Shown here piece by piece: positions 33,851 through 42,949 of a stretch of DNA of 64,000 nucleotides. The notes beneath the pieces were generated by a model. The model had not been told where the DNA came from, made no database searches, and worked only from the letters and a program-made list of their open reading frames with translations. Numbering within the stretch: the stretch's first letter is position 1; each line of letters begins with the position of its first letter. Both the position numbers and the translations under genes were made by a program. The stretch is from Leifsonia sp040686855 (GTDB taxonomy: Bacteria; Actinomycetota; Actinomycetes; Actinomycetales; Microbacteriaceae). The DNA is taken from contig NZ_JBFBOG010000003.1 of the NCBI RefSeq assembly GCF_040686855.1, forward strand, positions 744,001 to 808,000. The letters are read 5' to 3'.

Positions 33851-34639
33851 ATGGCCGAAGCTCAGCATCCCTGGTCCCGCTACGTCGCCCTGGGCGACTC
33901 GTTCACCGAAGGCATCGGCGACCCGGAGCCCGGCAGCCCGGGAGGCCACCGCGGTTGGGCGGACCGCGTGGCCGAGGTGCTGAGCCAGAAGACCGACGAC
34001 TTCGCGTACGCGAACCTCGCGGTGCGCGGCAAGCTGATCAAGCAGATCCTGGACGAGCAGGTGGATGCGGCCGTCGCGCTGCGCCCCGACCTCATCACCA
34101 TCTCGGCGGGCGGCAACGACGTCATCCGCCCGGGGACCGACCCCGACCAGATCGCGCTGCTCTTCGACGAGGCCGTGTCGCGCCTGAGCGTCGACGGCGC
34201 GACCGTCGTCGTCTTCACCGGCGTCGACGTCGGCTTCTCACCGGTGTTCCGCGGCATCCGCGGCAAGGTGGCGATCTACAACGAGAACGTGCGCGCCATC
34301 GCCGCCCGGTACGACTGCATCGTGGCCGACCAGTGGTCGCTGACCGAGATCCAGGATTCCCGGATGTGGGCGCCCGACCGCCTCCACCTCGCGCCGCTCG
34401 GCCACCACACGGTCGCCCGCATGGTGCTGGCCGCGCTGAACGTCGAGAACGACCTGCAGCCGATGGAGCCCGAGCCGCTGCCGCCGCGGACGTGGCGACA
34501 GGCGCGGTCGGAGGACCTGTCCTGGGCGCGCGAGTACCTGGTCCCCTGGGTGCTGCGCCGCATCCGCCACCAGTCGTCCGGCGACCACATCACGGCGAAG
34601 CGCCCGCAGGCCGGGCCGTTCCTGATCAGCGGGGACTGA
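33851..34639 (+). CDS. SGNH/GDSL-family hydrolase (lipase/esterase-like)
   Basis: A 262-residue hydrolase. Seen: block I YVALGDSFTEGIGD with the nucleophile serine (~22), block III ISAGGNDVI, and block V DRLHLAPLGHHTVAR with the catalytic Asp-His pair. No signal peptide is seen, so it is probably cytoplasmic; acyl-ester substrates are likely. The ATG lies 6 nt after CAGAAT and the gap reads GGAGCA. It is divergent from the helicase gene, with ~55 bp between the starts. Confidence 0.88.
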   Translation: MAEAQHPWSRYVALGDSFTEGIGDPEPGSPGGHRGWADRVAEVLSQKTDDFAYANLAVRGKLIKQILDEQVDAAVALRPDLITISAGGNDVIRPGTDPDQIALLFDEAVSRLSVDGATVVVFTGVDVGFSPVFRGIRGKVAIYNENVRAIAARYDCIVADQWSLTEIQDSRMWAPDRLHLAPLGHHTVARMVLAALNVENDLQPMEPEPLPPRTWRQARSEDLSWAREYLVPWVLRRIRHQSSGDHITAKRPQAGPFLISGD

Positions 34640-34653
34640 GCGCGAGGGACGCG

Positions 34654-35910
34654 CTACGTCCCGAGCCCGCCCGGGTGCGCCAGCCGCCAGCCGAACCCGG
34701 GATCGGGCACGTCCTTCGCCAGCGCGAGCGGCACCGTCTCGGTCTTGCCGTTCAGCGTGAAGGTGCCCTGTCCGAGGATGTCGCCCGTGAATCCGGACGA
34801 CAGCGGCCGGGTCTGCAGGTCCACCGCGATGGGCGTGTCCGACCAGACCACGAACGACTTCGTCTCGGTGGCGATCAGCTTCGAGGATGCGCCCCACGCC
34901 GTCGTGTAGGTGCCGAAGACCTGACCCTTCTCGACCGGCGTCACCTGGTGGAAGCCCGCCTTCACACTCGTCAGCAGCGCCTGCACCCCGGCCCAGAGGT
35001 CGTCATGGGTCGGCGCACCCAGCACGACGCCGAGGACGCGCACCTTCGTGTTGCCGACGGGAACCTGCGCCGAGAACAGGAGGCAGTTGCCCGCTTCGTC
35101 GGTGTTGCCGGTCTTGATGCCGTCCATGCCCTCGAACCCGAGGAGCGTGTTGGTGTTGTCCTGCGCGCCGGCGCCCGGAAGCGTCACGCTCTTCTGCGAC
35201 ACGATCGACGAGAGCGCCGGCGATGCGAGCACGAGCTTCCCGATCCCGATGAGGTCCTTCGTGGTGCTGACGTTTCCCGGGTCGAGGCCGTCGGGCGTCG
35301 TGATCTTCGTGCCGGTGAAGCCCTTCTGCGCCAGCCAGTCGTTGGCGGCCTTCACGTACGCGCCGGTGGAGCCGTACGCCCAGTTCGCGAGCGAGATGGC
35401 GTAGTTGTTCGCCGACGGCAGCAGCATCGCCTCGAGCGCCTGCTTCTCGGTCATCGACGTCCCCGCGACGACCGGCGCCCACGAGCCGCCCGCTCCGATG
35501 ACCTGGTTCCAGATGTCGACGTCGCGCTGGGTGAACGCAATGTCCGGCCCCTGGTCGTTCCCGTCGAGCGGCTTCTTCTCCAGTACCACGAGCGCCGTGA
35601 TCGTCTTCGTTATGCTCGCGATCGGGACGCTGGCCTCGCTGCCGTGCGAGGCCGACGCGCCGGGATAGTTGGGCGCGACGATCGCCGCCGATCCGTACCC
35701 GGGCCACGCGAGCTGCGCGGCCGGCTGCGCGATCGTCTTGTCGTGCGCGGTGACGGCGGCGGTCGCCGGCACGGGAGCCACGAGCGACCCGACGACGTAC
35801 ACGAAGGCGACCAGGATGGCCGTCAGCAGCCCGAAGACGACGATCCGGCGGCGGCGATACACCTGACGGGAAACACGGCGCGGCGGATCGGCGAGGACTT
35901 GCTGGGGCAC
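34654..35910 (-). CDS. D-alanyl-D-alanine carboxypeptidase (peptidase S11)
   Basis: A 418-residue penicillin-binding protein of the DacA type that trims the terminal D-Ala of peptidoglycan stem peptides. Seen: an N-terminal membrane anchor (VVFGLLTAILVAFVYVVGSLVAP, residues ~24-46), SxxK in IASITKTIT, SxN as LLPSANNYA and KTG in DGIKTGNTDEAG. The protein faces the outside of the membrane. GTG 35910 lies 6 nt after a minus-strand TACCAT (35917-35922), suggesting a leaderless mRNA. It converges with the SGNH hydrolase gene. Confidence 0.92.
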   Translation of the reverse strand: MPQQVLADPPRRVSRQVYRRRRIVVFGLLTAILVAFVYVVGSLVAPVPATAAVTAHDKTIAQPAAQLAWPGYGSAAIVAPNYPGASASHGSEASVPIASITKTITALVVLEKKPLDGNDQGPDIAFTQRDVDIWNQVIGAGGSWAPVVAGTSMTEKQALEAMLLPSANNYAISLANWAYGSTGAYVKAANDWLAQKGFTGTKITTPDGLDPGNVSTTKDLIGIGKLVLASPALSSIVSQKSVTLPGAGAQDNTNTLLGFEGMDGIKTGNTDEAGNCLLFSAQVPVGNTKVRVLGVVLGAPTHDDLWAGVQALLTSVKAGFHQVTPVEKGQVFGTYTTAWGASSKLIATETKSFVVWSDTPIAVDLQTRPLSSGFTGDILGQGTFTLNGKTETVPLALAKDVPDPGFGWRLAHPGGLGT

Positions 35911-35929
35911 GCCTCGATGGTATCCGGGC

Positions 35930-36754
35930 CTACCGATGCGACGGCTGAGAACGCGCGCGCAGCGCCCACAACGCGACAGCGGAGGCGGACGCGACGTTGA
36001 GCGAGTCCACGCCGTGCAGCATCGGGATGGTGGCCACCGTGTCCGCTGCGGCCAGCGCCCGGCGGCTGAGCCCGTCCCCTTCCGCGCCGAAGACCATCGC
36101 CACCCGCTCCGGCGGTGCTGCCGCGTACTCGTCGAGCGTCACTGCGTCGTCGGCGAGGGCGAGCGCCGCGATGTCGAAGCCGGCGTCGTGGAGCAGCGGG
36201 ACGGCGTCATCCCACTCAGGCAGTCGCGTCCACGGCACCTGCAGCACCGTGCCCATGCTCACCCGGACACTGCGCCGGTAGAGCGGATCGGCGCAGCGCG
36301 GCGTGACGAGCACGGCGTCGGCGCCGAGACCGGCGACCGCGCGGAAGATCGCCCCGACGTTGGTGTGGTCGACGATGTCCTCGAGCACGACCACGCGCCG
36401 CGCGTCCCGCAGCAGCTCCGCGGGATCGGGCAGCTCCGGCCGGTGCATGGCGGCCAGGGCGCCGCGGTGCAGGTGGTACCCGGTCAGCCGCTCCAGCACC
36501 TCCGCCGATCCGACGAACACCGGGACGTCCGGATACGGCGCCAGCAGCGGCTCGACGTCCGGCAGCCACTGCTCCTGCAGCAGCACCGACCGGGGCCGGT
36601 GCCCGGCGGCCAGCGCCCGGGTGATGACCTTGGTCGACTCGGCGATGTACAGGCCGCCCGCGGGCTCGCTCACCCGGCGCAAGGCCACGTCGGTGAGGCG
36701 GGAGTAGTCGGCGAGGCCGTCGGCCTCCAGGTCGTCGATGCGGTGCAGGAGCAT
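35930..36754 (-). CDS. TrmH/SpoU-family RNA 2'-O-methyltransferase
   Basis: A 274-residue SPOUT methyltransferase that probably methylates a ribose in rRNA or tRNA using S-adenosylmethionine. Seen: an N-terminal substrate-binding domain (GGLYIAESTKVITRALAAGH), motif 1 HTNVGAIFRAVAGLG, motif 2 VAMVFGAEGDGLS and motif 3 IPMLHGVDSLNVASASAVAL, the knotted cofactor site. ATG 36754 begins MLLHRIDDLEAD; the frame is open ten codons upstream with no clear ribosome binding site. The exact nucleotide target is unknown. Confidence 0.9.
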   Translation of the reverse strand: MLLHRIDDLEADGLADYSRLTDVALRRVSEPAGGLYIAESTKVITRALAAGHRPRSVLLQEQWLPDVEPLLAPYPDVPVFVGSAEVLERLTGYHLHRGALAAMHRPELPDPAELLRDARRVVVLEDIVDHTNVGAIFRAVAGLGADAVLVTPRCADPLYRRSVRVSMGTVLQVPWTRLPEWDDAVPLLHDAGFDIAALALADDAVTLDEYAAAPPERVAMVFGAEGDGLSRRALAAADTVATIPMLHGVDSLNVASASAVALWALRARSQPSHR

Positions 36755-36831
36755 GGCGTCCACATTGCCAGGCCGACGAAACAAATCCGAAAACTGGGGT
36801 GTTTAGAGTGGAGGAGGATCTGGAGGTGCCT

Positions 36832-37677
36832 GTGACCACGCTGACGACCGAGCTCCCGCCGGAGCTGGCCCGCGGCATCGACCAGACCGTCGAGCTCCTG
36901 AGCGGTCGCCGCTTCGCGGTGCTGACCGGTGCGGGCGTGTCCACCGACTCCGGCATCCCGGACTACCGCGGCGAGGGCGCGCCGAAGCGCACGCCGATGA
37001 CGTTCCAGCAGTTCCTCGCCGACGACCGCTTCCGCAAGCGCTACTGGGCCGGCAGCCACCTGGGCTACCGCCGGTTCGCGGCCGCGCATCCGAACGCCGG
37101 CCACCGCGCGCTCGCGTCGCTGGAGGCGTCGGGCGCGGCGAACGGCGTCATCACCCAGAACGTGGACGGCCTGCACAAGCAGGCGGGATCCCGCCGCGTC
37201 GTCGACCTGCACGGCGCGATGGACCGGGTGCTCTGCCTCGTCTGCGGCCAGATCTTCGCCCGCGAGGCGATCACCGCGCGCATCGACGCCGCGAACCCAT
37301 GGCTGGATACGGAGGGCGCCGTCGAGATCGCTCCGGACGGTGACGCGATCGTCACCGACATCGACGCCTTCATCGTCCCCGACTGCACGGTCTGCGGCGG
37401 TCACCTCAAGCCGGATGTGGTGTTCTTCGGCGAGTTCGTCCCGGCCGAGAAGTACCGTGAGGCGAGCGCGCTCGTCCGGTCGGCGGACGCGCTGGTCATC
37501 GCGGGCTCGTCGCTGGTCGTCAACTCCGGCATCCGCCTGCTCGAGGAGGCGCGGCGCCGCCGCCTTCCGATCGTCATCGTCAACCGCGGCCAGACCAAGG
37601 GCGACGGCCGCGCGACCATTAAGCTGGACGGCGGGACGACGGAGACGCTCGTCGAGCTCGCCAAGCGGCTCGGCTGA
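36832..37677 (+). CDS. NAD-dependent protein deacetylase (sirtuin)
   Basis: A 281-residue Sir2-family enzyme that removes acyl groups from lysines at the cost of NAD. Seen: VLTGAGVSTDSGIPDYRGEG, GVITQNVDGLH, VVDLHGAMDRVLC with the catalytic histidine, zinc cysteines CLVC and CTVCGG separated by ~50 residues, KPDVVFFGEFVP and AGSSLVVNSG. The motifs fit class II sirtuins (SIRT4-like). GTG 36832 follows TGGAGG by ~6 nt; upstream in-frame GTGs at 36826 and 36799 are less well placed. It is divergent from the methyltransferase. Confidence 0.93.
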   Translation: MTTLTTELPPELARGIDQTVELLSGRRFAVLTGAGVSTDSGIPDYRGEGAPKRTPMTFQQFLADDRFRKRYWAGSHLGYRRFAAAHPNAGHRALASLEASGAANGVITQNVDGLHKQAGSRRVVDLHGAMDRVLCLVCGQIFAREAITARIDAANPWLDTEGAVEIAPDGDAIVTDIDAFIVPDCTVCGGHLKPDVVFFGEFVPAEKYREASALVRSADALVIAGSSLVVNSGIRLLEEARRRRLPIVIVNRGQTKGDGRATIKLDGGTTETLVELAKRLG

Positions 37678-37717
37678 ACCAGCCGGCACCTGCGCGTCCC
37701 GCGGCGAAAGGACGCGC

Positions 37718-38317
37718 GTGACCTTCATCTCCCTCGTTCGGCACGGTCAGACCGACTGGAACCTCGCGAAGCGCATCCAGGGCTCCAGCGACATCCCGCT
37801 CAACGACACGGGCCGCGCCCAGGCGGAGACGACCGGACTCGCGCTCTCGGGAGGCCGGTTCGACGCGATCTACGCGAGCCCGCTGTCTCGCGCGCTCGAG
37901 ACCGCCCGGATCATCGCCGGGCACGTCGGCCTCGGCGACCCGGAGCGGCTGCCCGCGGTAGCCGAGCGCAACTACGGCGAGGCGGAGGGGTTGACCGGCG
38001 AGCAGATCCTCGACCGCTGGCCCGACGGGATGCCCGTCCCCGGCCGCGAGACCCGCGACGAGGTCGTCGCCCGGGCGCTGCCGGCCCTGCGCGAGCTGGG
38101 CGAGCAGCATCCCGGCGAGAACGTCATCGTGGTCAGCCACGGAGGCGTCATCTCGTCGCTGGTGCGTCACGTGACCGACCATGCGCTGCCCGGGCCGGGC
38201 GAGCTCATCCCGAACGGCTCGGTGCACCGCTTCATCTACGACGACGGCGAGCTGACCCTCGACCGCTTCAACCTCGGGCCGGAGGATCGCGACCTGTTCA
38301 CCGCGTCGGTGATGTAG
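37718..38317 (+). CDS. Histidine phosphatase family protein (phosphoglycerate mutase-like)
   Basis: A 199-residue enzyme of the histidine phosphatase superfamily. Seen: the phosphohistidine motif LVRHGQTDWN (residues ~6-15), YASPLSRALETARII, EAEGLTGEQI and IVVSHGGVISSLV with the second histidine. The size fits cofactor-independent small phosphatases (GpmB/CobC-like) rather than glycolytic GpmA, and the substrate is open. GTG 37718 follows AAAGGA by ~5 nt, 40 bases after the sirtuin gene, so the two are probably co-transcribed. Confidence 0.88.
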   Translation: MTFISLVRHGQTDWNLAKRIQGSSDIPLNDTGRAQAETTGLALSGGRFDAIYASPLSRALETARIIAGHVGLGDPERLPAVAERNYGEAEGLTGEQILDRWPDGMPVPGRETRDEVVARALPALRELGEQHPGENVIVVSHGGVISSLVRHVTDHALPGPGELIPNGSVHRFIYDDGELTLDRFNLGPEDRDLFTASVM

Positions 38318-38323
38318 CCGTCG

Positions 38324-39403
38324 TCAGCGCGACCGCGCCGCCGTCGTCTCCAGCACCGTGAGCAGGTGCCGCGCCGACCCGTCCCAGGTGTACCGCTGCG
38401 CCTGCGCGCGACCGGCAGCCGACCGCGCGGCCCACACGCCGTCCTCCTCCAGGTGCCGTACGCGCGCGGCGACCTCCTCGGCGTCGTCCGCGGAGAAGAA
38501 CAGCGCAGCCTCCCCGCCGATCTCGCGGAAGATCGGGATATCGCTGACGACCACCGGCGTCCCCAGCTCCATCGCCTCCACCAGCGGGATGCCGAAGCCC
38601 TCGTCGTGCGACGCCGTCACCAGCGCCGTCGCCGCGGCCAGCGTCTCCGCGTACTCCTCGTCGCTCGCGCCGTCGTGGAAGACGATGCGCGCGCCCGGTG
38701 CGAGCTCGGCCAATCGCTGACGCTCGTCGTCGGACACCCGGCTCATCAGGTGGAGCGTGTAGTCCGGCAGCAGCGCCGCTGCCCGCACCAGCGTGTCCAC
38801 GTTCTTATACGGCATGAACGAGCCCATGTAGACGAGGCTCTTCGACTCGGGTGCGGTGCGCTCCGCACGGCCCGGCGCGAGCGCGGGCATGTCTGCCGCG
38901 TTCGGCACGACATAGACCGGCTTCTTGGTCAGGTGGTGCTCGGCGATGAGGCCCTCGGTCGTCTCCGACACGGTGACCACCGCGTCGGAGCGGTTCAGCA
39001 GCATCCGCTGCGGCCACCACGCCAGGTGGTACAGCCGCCACAGCCCCCGCACGAACGCCGGCAGGTCGCGCGGCGGCGTCGGGTGCCGATAGTAGATGAG
39101 GTCGTGGACCGTCAGCACGAGGCGGTACTTCCGGCCGAAGCCGCCCATCGTCTGCATCGGGGTGAAGACGATGTCCGGGTCGAGCTTGTTCACCGTGCGC
39201 GCGACCCAGGGCTCCCCGGCGGAGGTCGGCGACGGGATGAGCTCCCACGGCAGGTCGGGCAGCAGCTCCAGCTGGCGGTGGTCGCTGATCAGCATGGTGA
39301 CCGGGTGCAGCTTCGCCAGCGCGGTCACGACGCCCGCCGTGTAGCGGCTGATGCCGTCGTGTCGGCCGATCCGGGTGTAGCGGCAGTCGAAGAGGATCTT
39401 CAC
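38324..39403 (-). CDS. Glycosyltransferase family 4 protein
   Basis: A 359-residue GT-B retaining glycosyltransferase. Seen: MKILFDCRYTRIGRHDGISRYTAG-type start, seen here from KILFDCRYTRIGRHDG, VTVSETTEGLI, YMGSFMPYKNVDTLVRAA (the C-domain donor-binding start) and ASHDEGFGIPLVEAMELG with the EX7E motif. The acceptor is unknown; a cell-envelope mannose or glucose transfer is typical of the family. The start GTG 39403 overlaps the stop of the alpha/beta hydrolase gene (GTGA), so the two form an operon. Confidence 0.9.
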   Translation of the reverse strand: MKILFDCRYTRIGRHDGISRYTAGVVTALAKLHPVTMLISDHRQLELLPDLPWELIPSPTSAGEPWVARTVNKLDPDIVFTPMQTMGGFGRKYRLVLTVHDLIYYRHPTPPRDLPAFVRGLWRLYHLAWWPQRMLLNRSDAVVTVSETTEGLIAEHHLTKKPVYVVPNAADMPALAPGRAERTAPESKSLVYMGSFMPYKNVDTLVRAAALLPDYTLHLMSRVSDDERQRLAELAPGARIVFHDGASDEEYAETLAAATALVTASHDEGFGIPLVEAMELGTPVVVSDIPIFREIGGEAALFFSADDAEEVAARVRHLEEDGVWAARSAAGRAQAQRYTWDGSARHLLTVLETTAARSR

Positions 39404-40311
39404 GCGGACTCCCCCAGGAAGCGCTCGATCGCCCCGGCGGCCGACACCGGCGTCTCGTAGTGGATGAGGTGCCCGACGTCCGGGATGGCGACCAGCTCCG
39501 CGTCGGGGAACAGCGTCTGCAGCCGGAACTCGGCCTCGATCGGCGTGATGTCGTCCTTCTCCGCGGCGACCAGCAGCGTCCGCTCGGGGATGCGCGCCGC
39601 GTACTCGCTCACGTCGTGGGACACGGAAGCGCGGAACGCCTCCAGCACCACGCGGCGGTCGCTGAACGCGGAGAAGTAGCGGTCGTGCTGGTCGTGGATC
39701 CAACGACGGAGGGACGCATCCCTCGTCTTCGCCATCGCCATGCTCATCACGCGCACGATGACGCGGTTGCGCAGCAGCCCGAAGCCCAGGCGTTCCGGCA
39801 GCGCGGCGGCGAGCCAGTAGTAGAAGATCGCGAGACGGGTGAAGACACCGCGCGGGCCCTCCAGCGCGGGCTGGCCGATGGGGTTCACGAGCACCACGGC
39901 GTCCGGACGGGCGACGCCGGAGGATGCCGTGGCCAGCGACCCGGACACCACGATCGAGCCGAACGAGTGGCCCAGCAGCACGACGCGTCCGCCCGCGGGC
40001 AGCTCCAGCCCGGCCACGAACTCCCGCAGCCACCGGCCGTACCCGTCGATGTCGTGCGCCGCCTCGGTCATCGGCGTCGACTCCCCGAACCCCGGGAGAT
40101 CGGGCGACACCATCCGCACACCGCGCAGCTGCGCCACCACCGGCTCCAGGCCGTGATGGTCGCCGCGGAAGCCGTGCACGAGCACGAGCGTCGTGTCCGC
40201 ATCCGGGTCGCCGTAGTCCCAGAACCGGGTGGTCGAGCCGAGGATGCCGAGGGCCCCCTCGCGGACGGGGACGCGCTCGAGGTCGGCGGCGTAGGGGGAG
40301 GTGATGAACAT
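39400..40311 (-). CDS. Alpha/beta-fold hydrolase
   Basis: A 303-residue serine hydrolase. Seen: TLVLVHGFRGDHHGLEPVV (oxyanion loop), MVSPDLPGFGES, the nucleophile elbow VLLGHSFGSIV (G-H-S-F-G, residues ~113-117), LLVAAEKDDITP and IPDVGHLIHYE with the catalytic histidine. The substrate is unknown. The ATG lies 8 nt after a minus-strand TAGACT (40320-40325), with no ribosome binding site, consistent with leaderless transcription. It is translationally coupled to the downstream glycosyltransferase, which hints at a shared lipid or envelope role. Confidence 0.88.
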   Translation of the reverse strand: MFITSPYAADLERVPVREGALGILGSTTRFWDYGDPDADTTLVLVHGFRGDHHGLEPVVAQLRGVRMVSPDLPGFGESTPMTEAAHDIDGYGRWLREFVAGLELPAGGRVVLLGHSFGSIVVSGSLATASSGVARPDAVVLVNPIGQPALEGPRGVFTRLAIFYYWLAAALPERLGFGLLRNRVIVRVMSMAMAKTRDASLRRWIHDQHDRYFSAFSDRRVVLEAFRASVSHDVSEYAARIPERTLLVAAEKDDITPIEAEFRLQTLFPDAELVAIPDVGHLIHYETPVSAAGAIERFLGESA

Positions 40312-40373
40312 CGTCCGCCAGTCTAGGCAACCGAGGCGCGCGGGAGCCCGAATGAACCTTAGACTTCACTGGT

Positions 40374-40387
40374 TGTAATCGTTTGCA
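40374..40387. promoter_or_regulatory. LacI-family-type operator in front of the trehalose synthase gene
   Basis: TGTAATCGTTTGCA fits the degenerate LacI/GalR half-site dyad TGNAANCGNTTNCA exactly, centred on the usual CG. It lies 27 bp before the GTG start of treS. It suggests carbon-source control by a LacI-family regulator that is not encoded in this window. Confidence 0.55.
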
Positions 40388-40414
40388 CCCGCCTCTTCGC
40401 CCCCAAGGAGAACC

Positions 40415-42124
40415 GTGAGTTTCACCGCGCCCATCACGCTGCCCGGGCTCGCCCTCGATCCCCAGTGGTACCGCCGGTCGGTCTTCTACGAGGTCATGGT
40501 GCGGTCGTTCGTCGACAGCAACGGCGACGGGTCGGGCGACATCTCGGGGCTCACCTCCAAGCTCGACTACCTGCAGTGGCTCGGCATCGACGCCCTCTGG
40601 CTGCCGCCGTTCTTCCAGTCGCCGCTGCGCGACGGCGGGTACGACGTGTCCGACTTCAAGGCGATCCTGCCCGAGTTCGGGACGATCGAGGAGTTCCGCG
40701 AGCTCGTCACCAAGGCGCACGAGCGCAATATGCGCATCATCATCGACCTGCCGATCAACCACACCTCCGACCAGCACGAGTGGTTCCAGCAGTCGCGGTC
40801 CGACCCCGAGGGCCCGTACGGCGACTTCTACGTGTGGAACGACACCGACGACAAGTGGCCGGACATCCGCATCATCTTCGTCGACACCGAGGACTCCAAC
40901 TGGGCGTTCGACGAGGCCCGGCGGCAGTACTACTTCCACCGCTTCTTCTCGCACCAGCCCGACCTCAACTTCGAGAACCCGGCCGTGCACGAGGCGATGT
41001 ACGACATCGTCAAGTTCTGGCTCGACCTCGGCGTCGACGGATTCCGGCTCGACGCCATCCCCTACCTCTACGAGTCCGACGAGGGCAACGGCGAGGGTGA
41101 GCCGAAGACGCACGAGTTCATCATCCGGCTACGGGAGTGGGTGGACCGCGAGTACCCGGGCCGCATCATGATCGCCGAGGCCAACCAGTGGCCGCGCGAG
41201 GTCGCCGCGTTCTTCGGCAGCGAGGAGGAGCCCGAGTGCCACATGGCCTTCGACTTCCCCGTCATGCCGCGCATCTTCTACGCGCTGCGGTCGCAGCAGG
41301 CCGGCGAGCTCGTCCGGGTGCTGTCCGAGACCACCGACGTGCCCGAGGGCGCCGCCTGGGGCGTGTTCCTGCGCAACCACGACGAGCTGACGCTCGAGAT
41401 GGTGAGCGAGGAGTATCGCCAGGCGATGTACGGCTGGTACGCCTACGACCCGCGCATGCGAGCCAACATCGGCATCCGCCGCCGCCTCGCCCCGCTGCTC
41501 GACAACTCCCGCGCCGAGCTGGAGCTCGCCCACGCGCTGCTGTTCTCGCTGCCCGGCAGCCCGTTCCTGTACTACGGCGACGAGATCGGGATGGGCGACA
41601 ACATCTGGCTGCCCGACCGCGACAGTTCACGCACTCCGATGCAGTGGACGCCGGACCGCAACGCCGGCTTCTCCAGCGCCGACCCGGGCAAGCTCTACCT
41701 GCCCGTCGTGCAGTCGCTGGTGTTCCACTACAACCAGGTGAACGTGGAGGCGCAGCTCGCCCAGTCCCGGTCGCTGCTGCACTGGATCCGCAACGTCATC
41801 CACGTGCGCAAGGCGCACCCGGTGTTCGGGCTTGGCGACATCCGCGTCCTGCCGACCGACCACGAGTCCGTGCTCGCGTTCATCCGCTCCTACGAGGGCA
41901 GCGGGACGCACTTCGGCGACCAGCCGGAGGACGTGCTGTGCGTGTTCTCGTTCGCGCACAATCCCGTGTCGGTCACGCTGGAGGCGCCGGAGTTCGCCGG
42001 GCGGACGCTGTACGACCTGTTCGGCGGGGCGGAGTTCCCGACCGTGGCCGAGGACGGCCGGTTCACCCTGACCCTCGGCACGCAGAACTTCTACTGGCTG
42101 CACATCGAGCCGCGCCGCGACTGA
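40415..42124 (+). CDS. treS: Trehalose synthase (maltose alpha-D-glucosyltransferase, GH13)
   Basis: A 569-residue GH13 enzyme that interconverts maltose and trehalose. Seen: WYRRSVFYEVMVRSFVDSNG, DLPINHTSDQHEWF, catalytic nucleophile in DGFRLDAIPYLYE, acid/base in IMIAEANQWP, and the third carboxylate in VFLRNHDELTLEMV, followed by GSPFLYYGDEIGMGDNIWLPDR. No maltokinase domain is fused and no pep2/mak gene follows, unlike some actinobacterial GlgE-pathway loci. AAGGAG lies ~6 nt before the GTG start. The gene is alone on its strand behind a LacI-type operator. Confidence 0.95.
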   Translation: MSFTAPITLPGLALDPQWYRRSVFYEVMVRSFVDSNGDGSGDISGLTSKLDYLQWLGIDALWLPPFFQSPLRDGGYDVSDFKAILPEFGTIEEFRELVTKAHERNMRIIIDLPINHTSDQHEWFQQSRSDPEGPYGDFYVWNDTDDKWPDIRIIFVDTEDSNWAFDEARRQYYFHRFFSHQPDLNFENPAVHEAMYDIVKFWLDLGVDGFRLDAIPYLYESDEGNGEGEPKTHEFIIRLREWVDREYPGRIMIAEANQWPREVAAFFGSEEEPECHMAFDFPVMPRIFYALRSQQAGELVRVLSETTDVPEGAAWGVFLRNHDELTLEMVSEEYRQAMYGWYAYDPRMRANIGIRRRLAPLLDNSRAELELAHALLFSLPGSPFLYYGDEIGMGDNIWLPDRDSSRTPMQWTPDRNAGFSSADPGKLYLPVVQSLVFHYNQVNVEAQLAQSRSLLHWIRNVIHVRKAHPVFGLGDIRVLPTDHESVLAFIRSYEGSGTHFGDQPEDVLCVFSFAHNPVSVTLEAPEFAGRTLYDLFGGAEFPTVAEDGRFTLTLGTQNFYWLHIEPRRD

Positions 42125-42135
42125 GCCTTCGTCGG

Positions 42136-42203
42136 CACGCCGAAGTGCAGGTAGTTGCGGCCTCCACCGGCGTGTCGACCGCAACTACCTGCCCTTCGGC
42201 GTG
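42136..42203. terminator. Long intergenic hairpin after treS
   Basis: Arms of 25 nt (42136-42160 and 42179-42203) match at 24 of 25 positions around an 18-nt loop. No U-tract. It follows treS by 11 bp and ends 30 bp before the -10 box of the next gene, so it probably terminates treS transcription and isolates the exonuclease promoter. Confidence 0.6.
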
Positions 42204-42244
42204 TGAGCCGTACGAGTGACGGTGGGGGTGCTTAGCGTTGGGGT

Positions 42245-42931
42245 ATGAGCAACTGGCACCACCGGCTGGGGGTCTTCGATCTGGAGACCACGGGGATCGA
42301 CGTGGAGTCCGCTCGCATCGTCACCGCGCACGTCGGCCTGCTCGACGAGACCGGTGAGGTGCTGCACCGCCGCGACTGGATCCTCGACCCGGGTGTCGAG
42401 ATCCCGTCCGAGGCGACCGCGGTGCACGGCGTCACGACCGAGCGCGCGCGGGAGCTGGGGATGGATCCGGCGCGCGGTGTCGCCGCGATCGTCGCGCAGC
42501 TGCGCAGCCTGTTCGACCGCGACATCCCGGTCGTCGCCTACAACGCGCCGTACGACTTCACCCTGCTCGACCGCGAGGCTCGCCGCTACCGCGTGGCGCC
42601 CCTCGTCTCCCCCGGCCCGATCATCGACCCGCTGGTGATCGACAAGGCCGTGGACAAGTTCCGCCGCGGCAAGCGCACCCTCACGGTGACCGCGAGCCAC
42701 TACGGCGTCGACCTGCTCGCCGCCCACGACGCCGGCGCCGACGCGATCGCGGCCGGCCGTGTCGCGCAGGCGCTCGCACGCATCCACGCCGACGCCCTGG
42801 CCCTGGAGGCTGCGGAGCTGCACCTGCGTCAGGTGGACTGGTGCCGGGAGCAGGCGGCCGACTTCCAGGAGTACATGCGGCGCGAGCGCGACCCGGAGTT
42901 CACCACCTCCGGAGCCTGGCCGCTGCGCTGA
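42245..42931 (+). CDS. DnaQ-like 3'-5' exonuclease (DEDDh)
   Basis: A 228-residue exonuclease of the DEDD superfamily. Seen: motif I GVFDLETTGID, HGVTTERARELG, motif II VAYNAPYDFTLLDREA, and motif III with HDAGADAIAAGRVAQAL (H-x4-D). It has no polymerase-binding tail, so it may be a stand-alone repair or RNA-trimming nuclease rather than the Pol III epsilon subunit. ATG 42245 lies 6 nt after TAGCGT (42233-42238) with no ribosome binding site: a likely leaderless mRNA. Confidence 0.88.
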   Translation: MSNWHHRLGVFDLETTGIDVESARIVTAHVGLLDETGEVLHRRDWILDPGVEIPSEATAVHGVTTERARELGMDPARGVAAIVAQLRSLFDRDIPVVAYNAPYDFTLLDREARRYRVAPLVSPGPIIDPLVIDKAVDKFRRGKRTLTVTASHYGVDLLAAHDAGADAIAAGRVAQALARIHADALALEAAELHLRQVDWCREQAADFQEYMRRERDPEFTTSGAWPLR

Positions 42932-42949
42932 CCGTTTTTCGTCGCGCTT

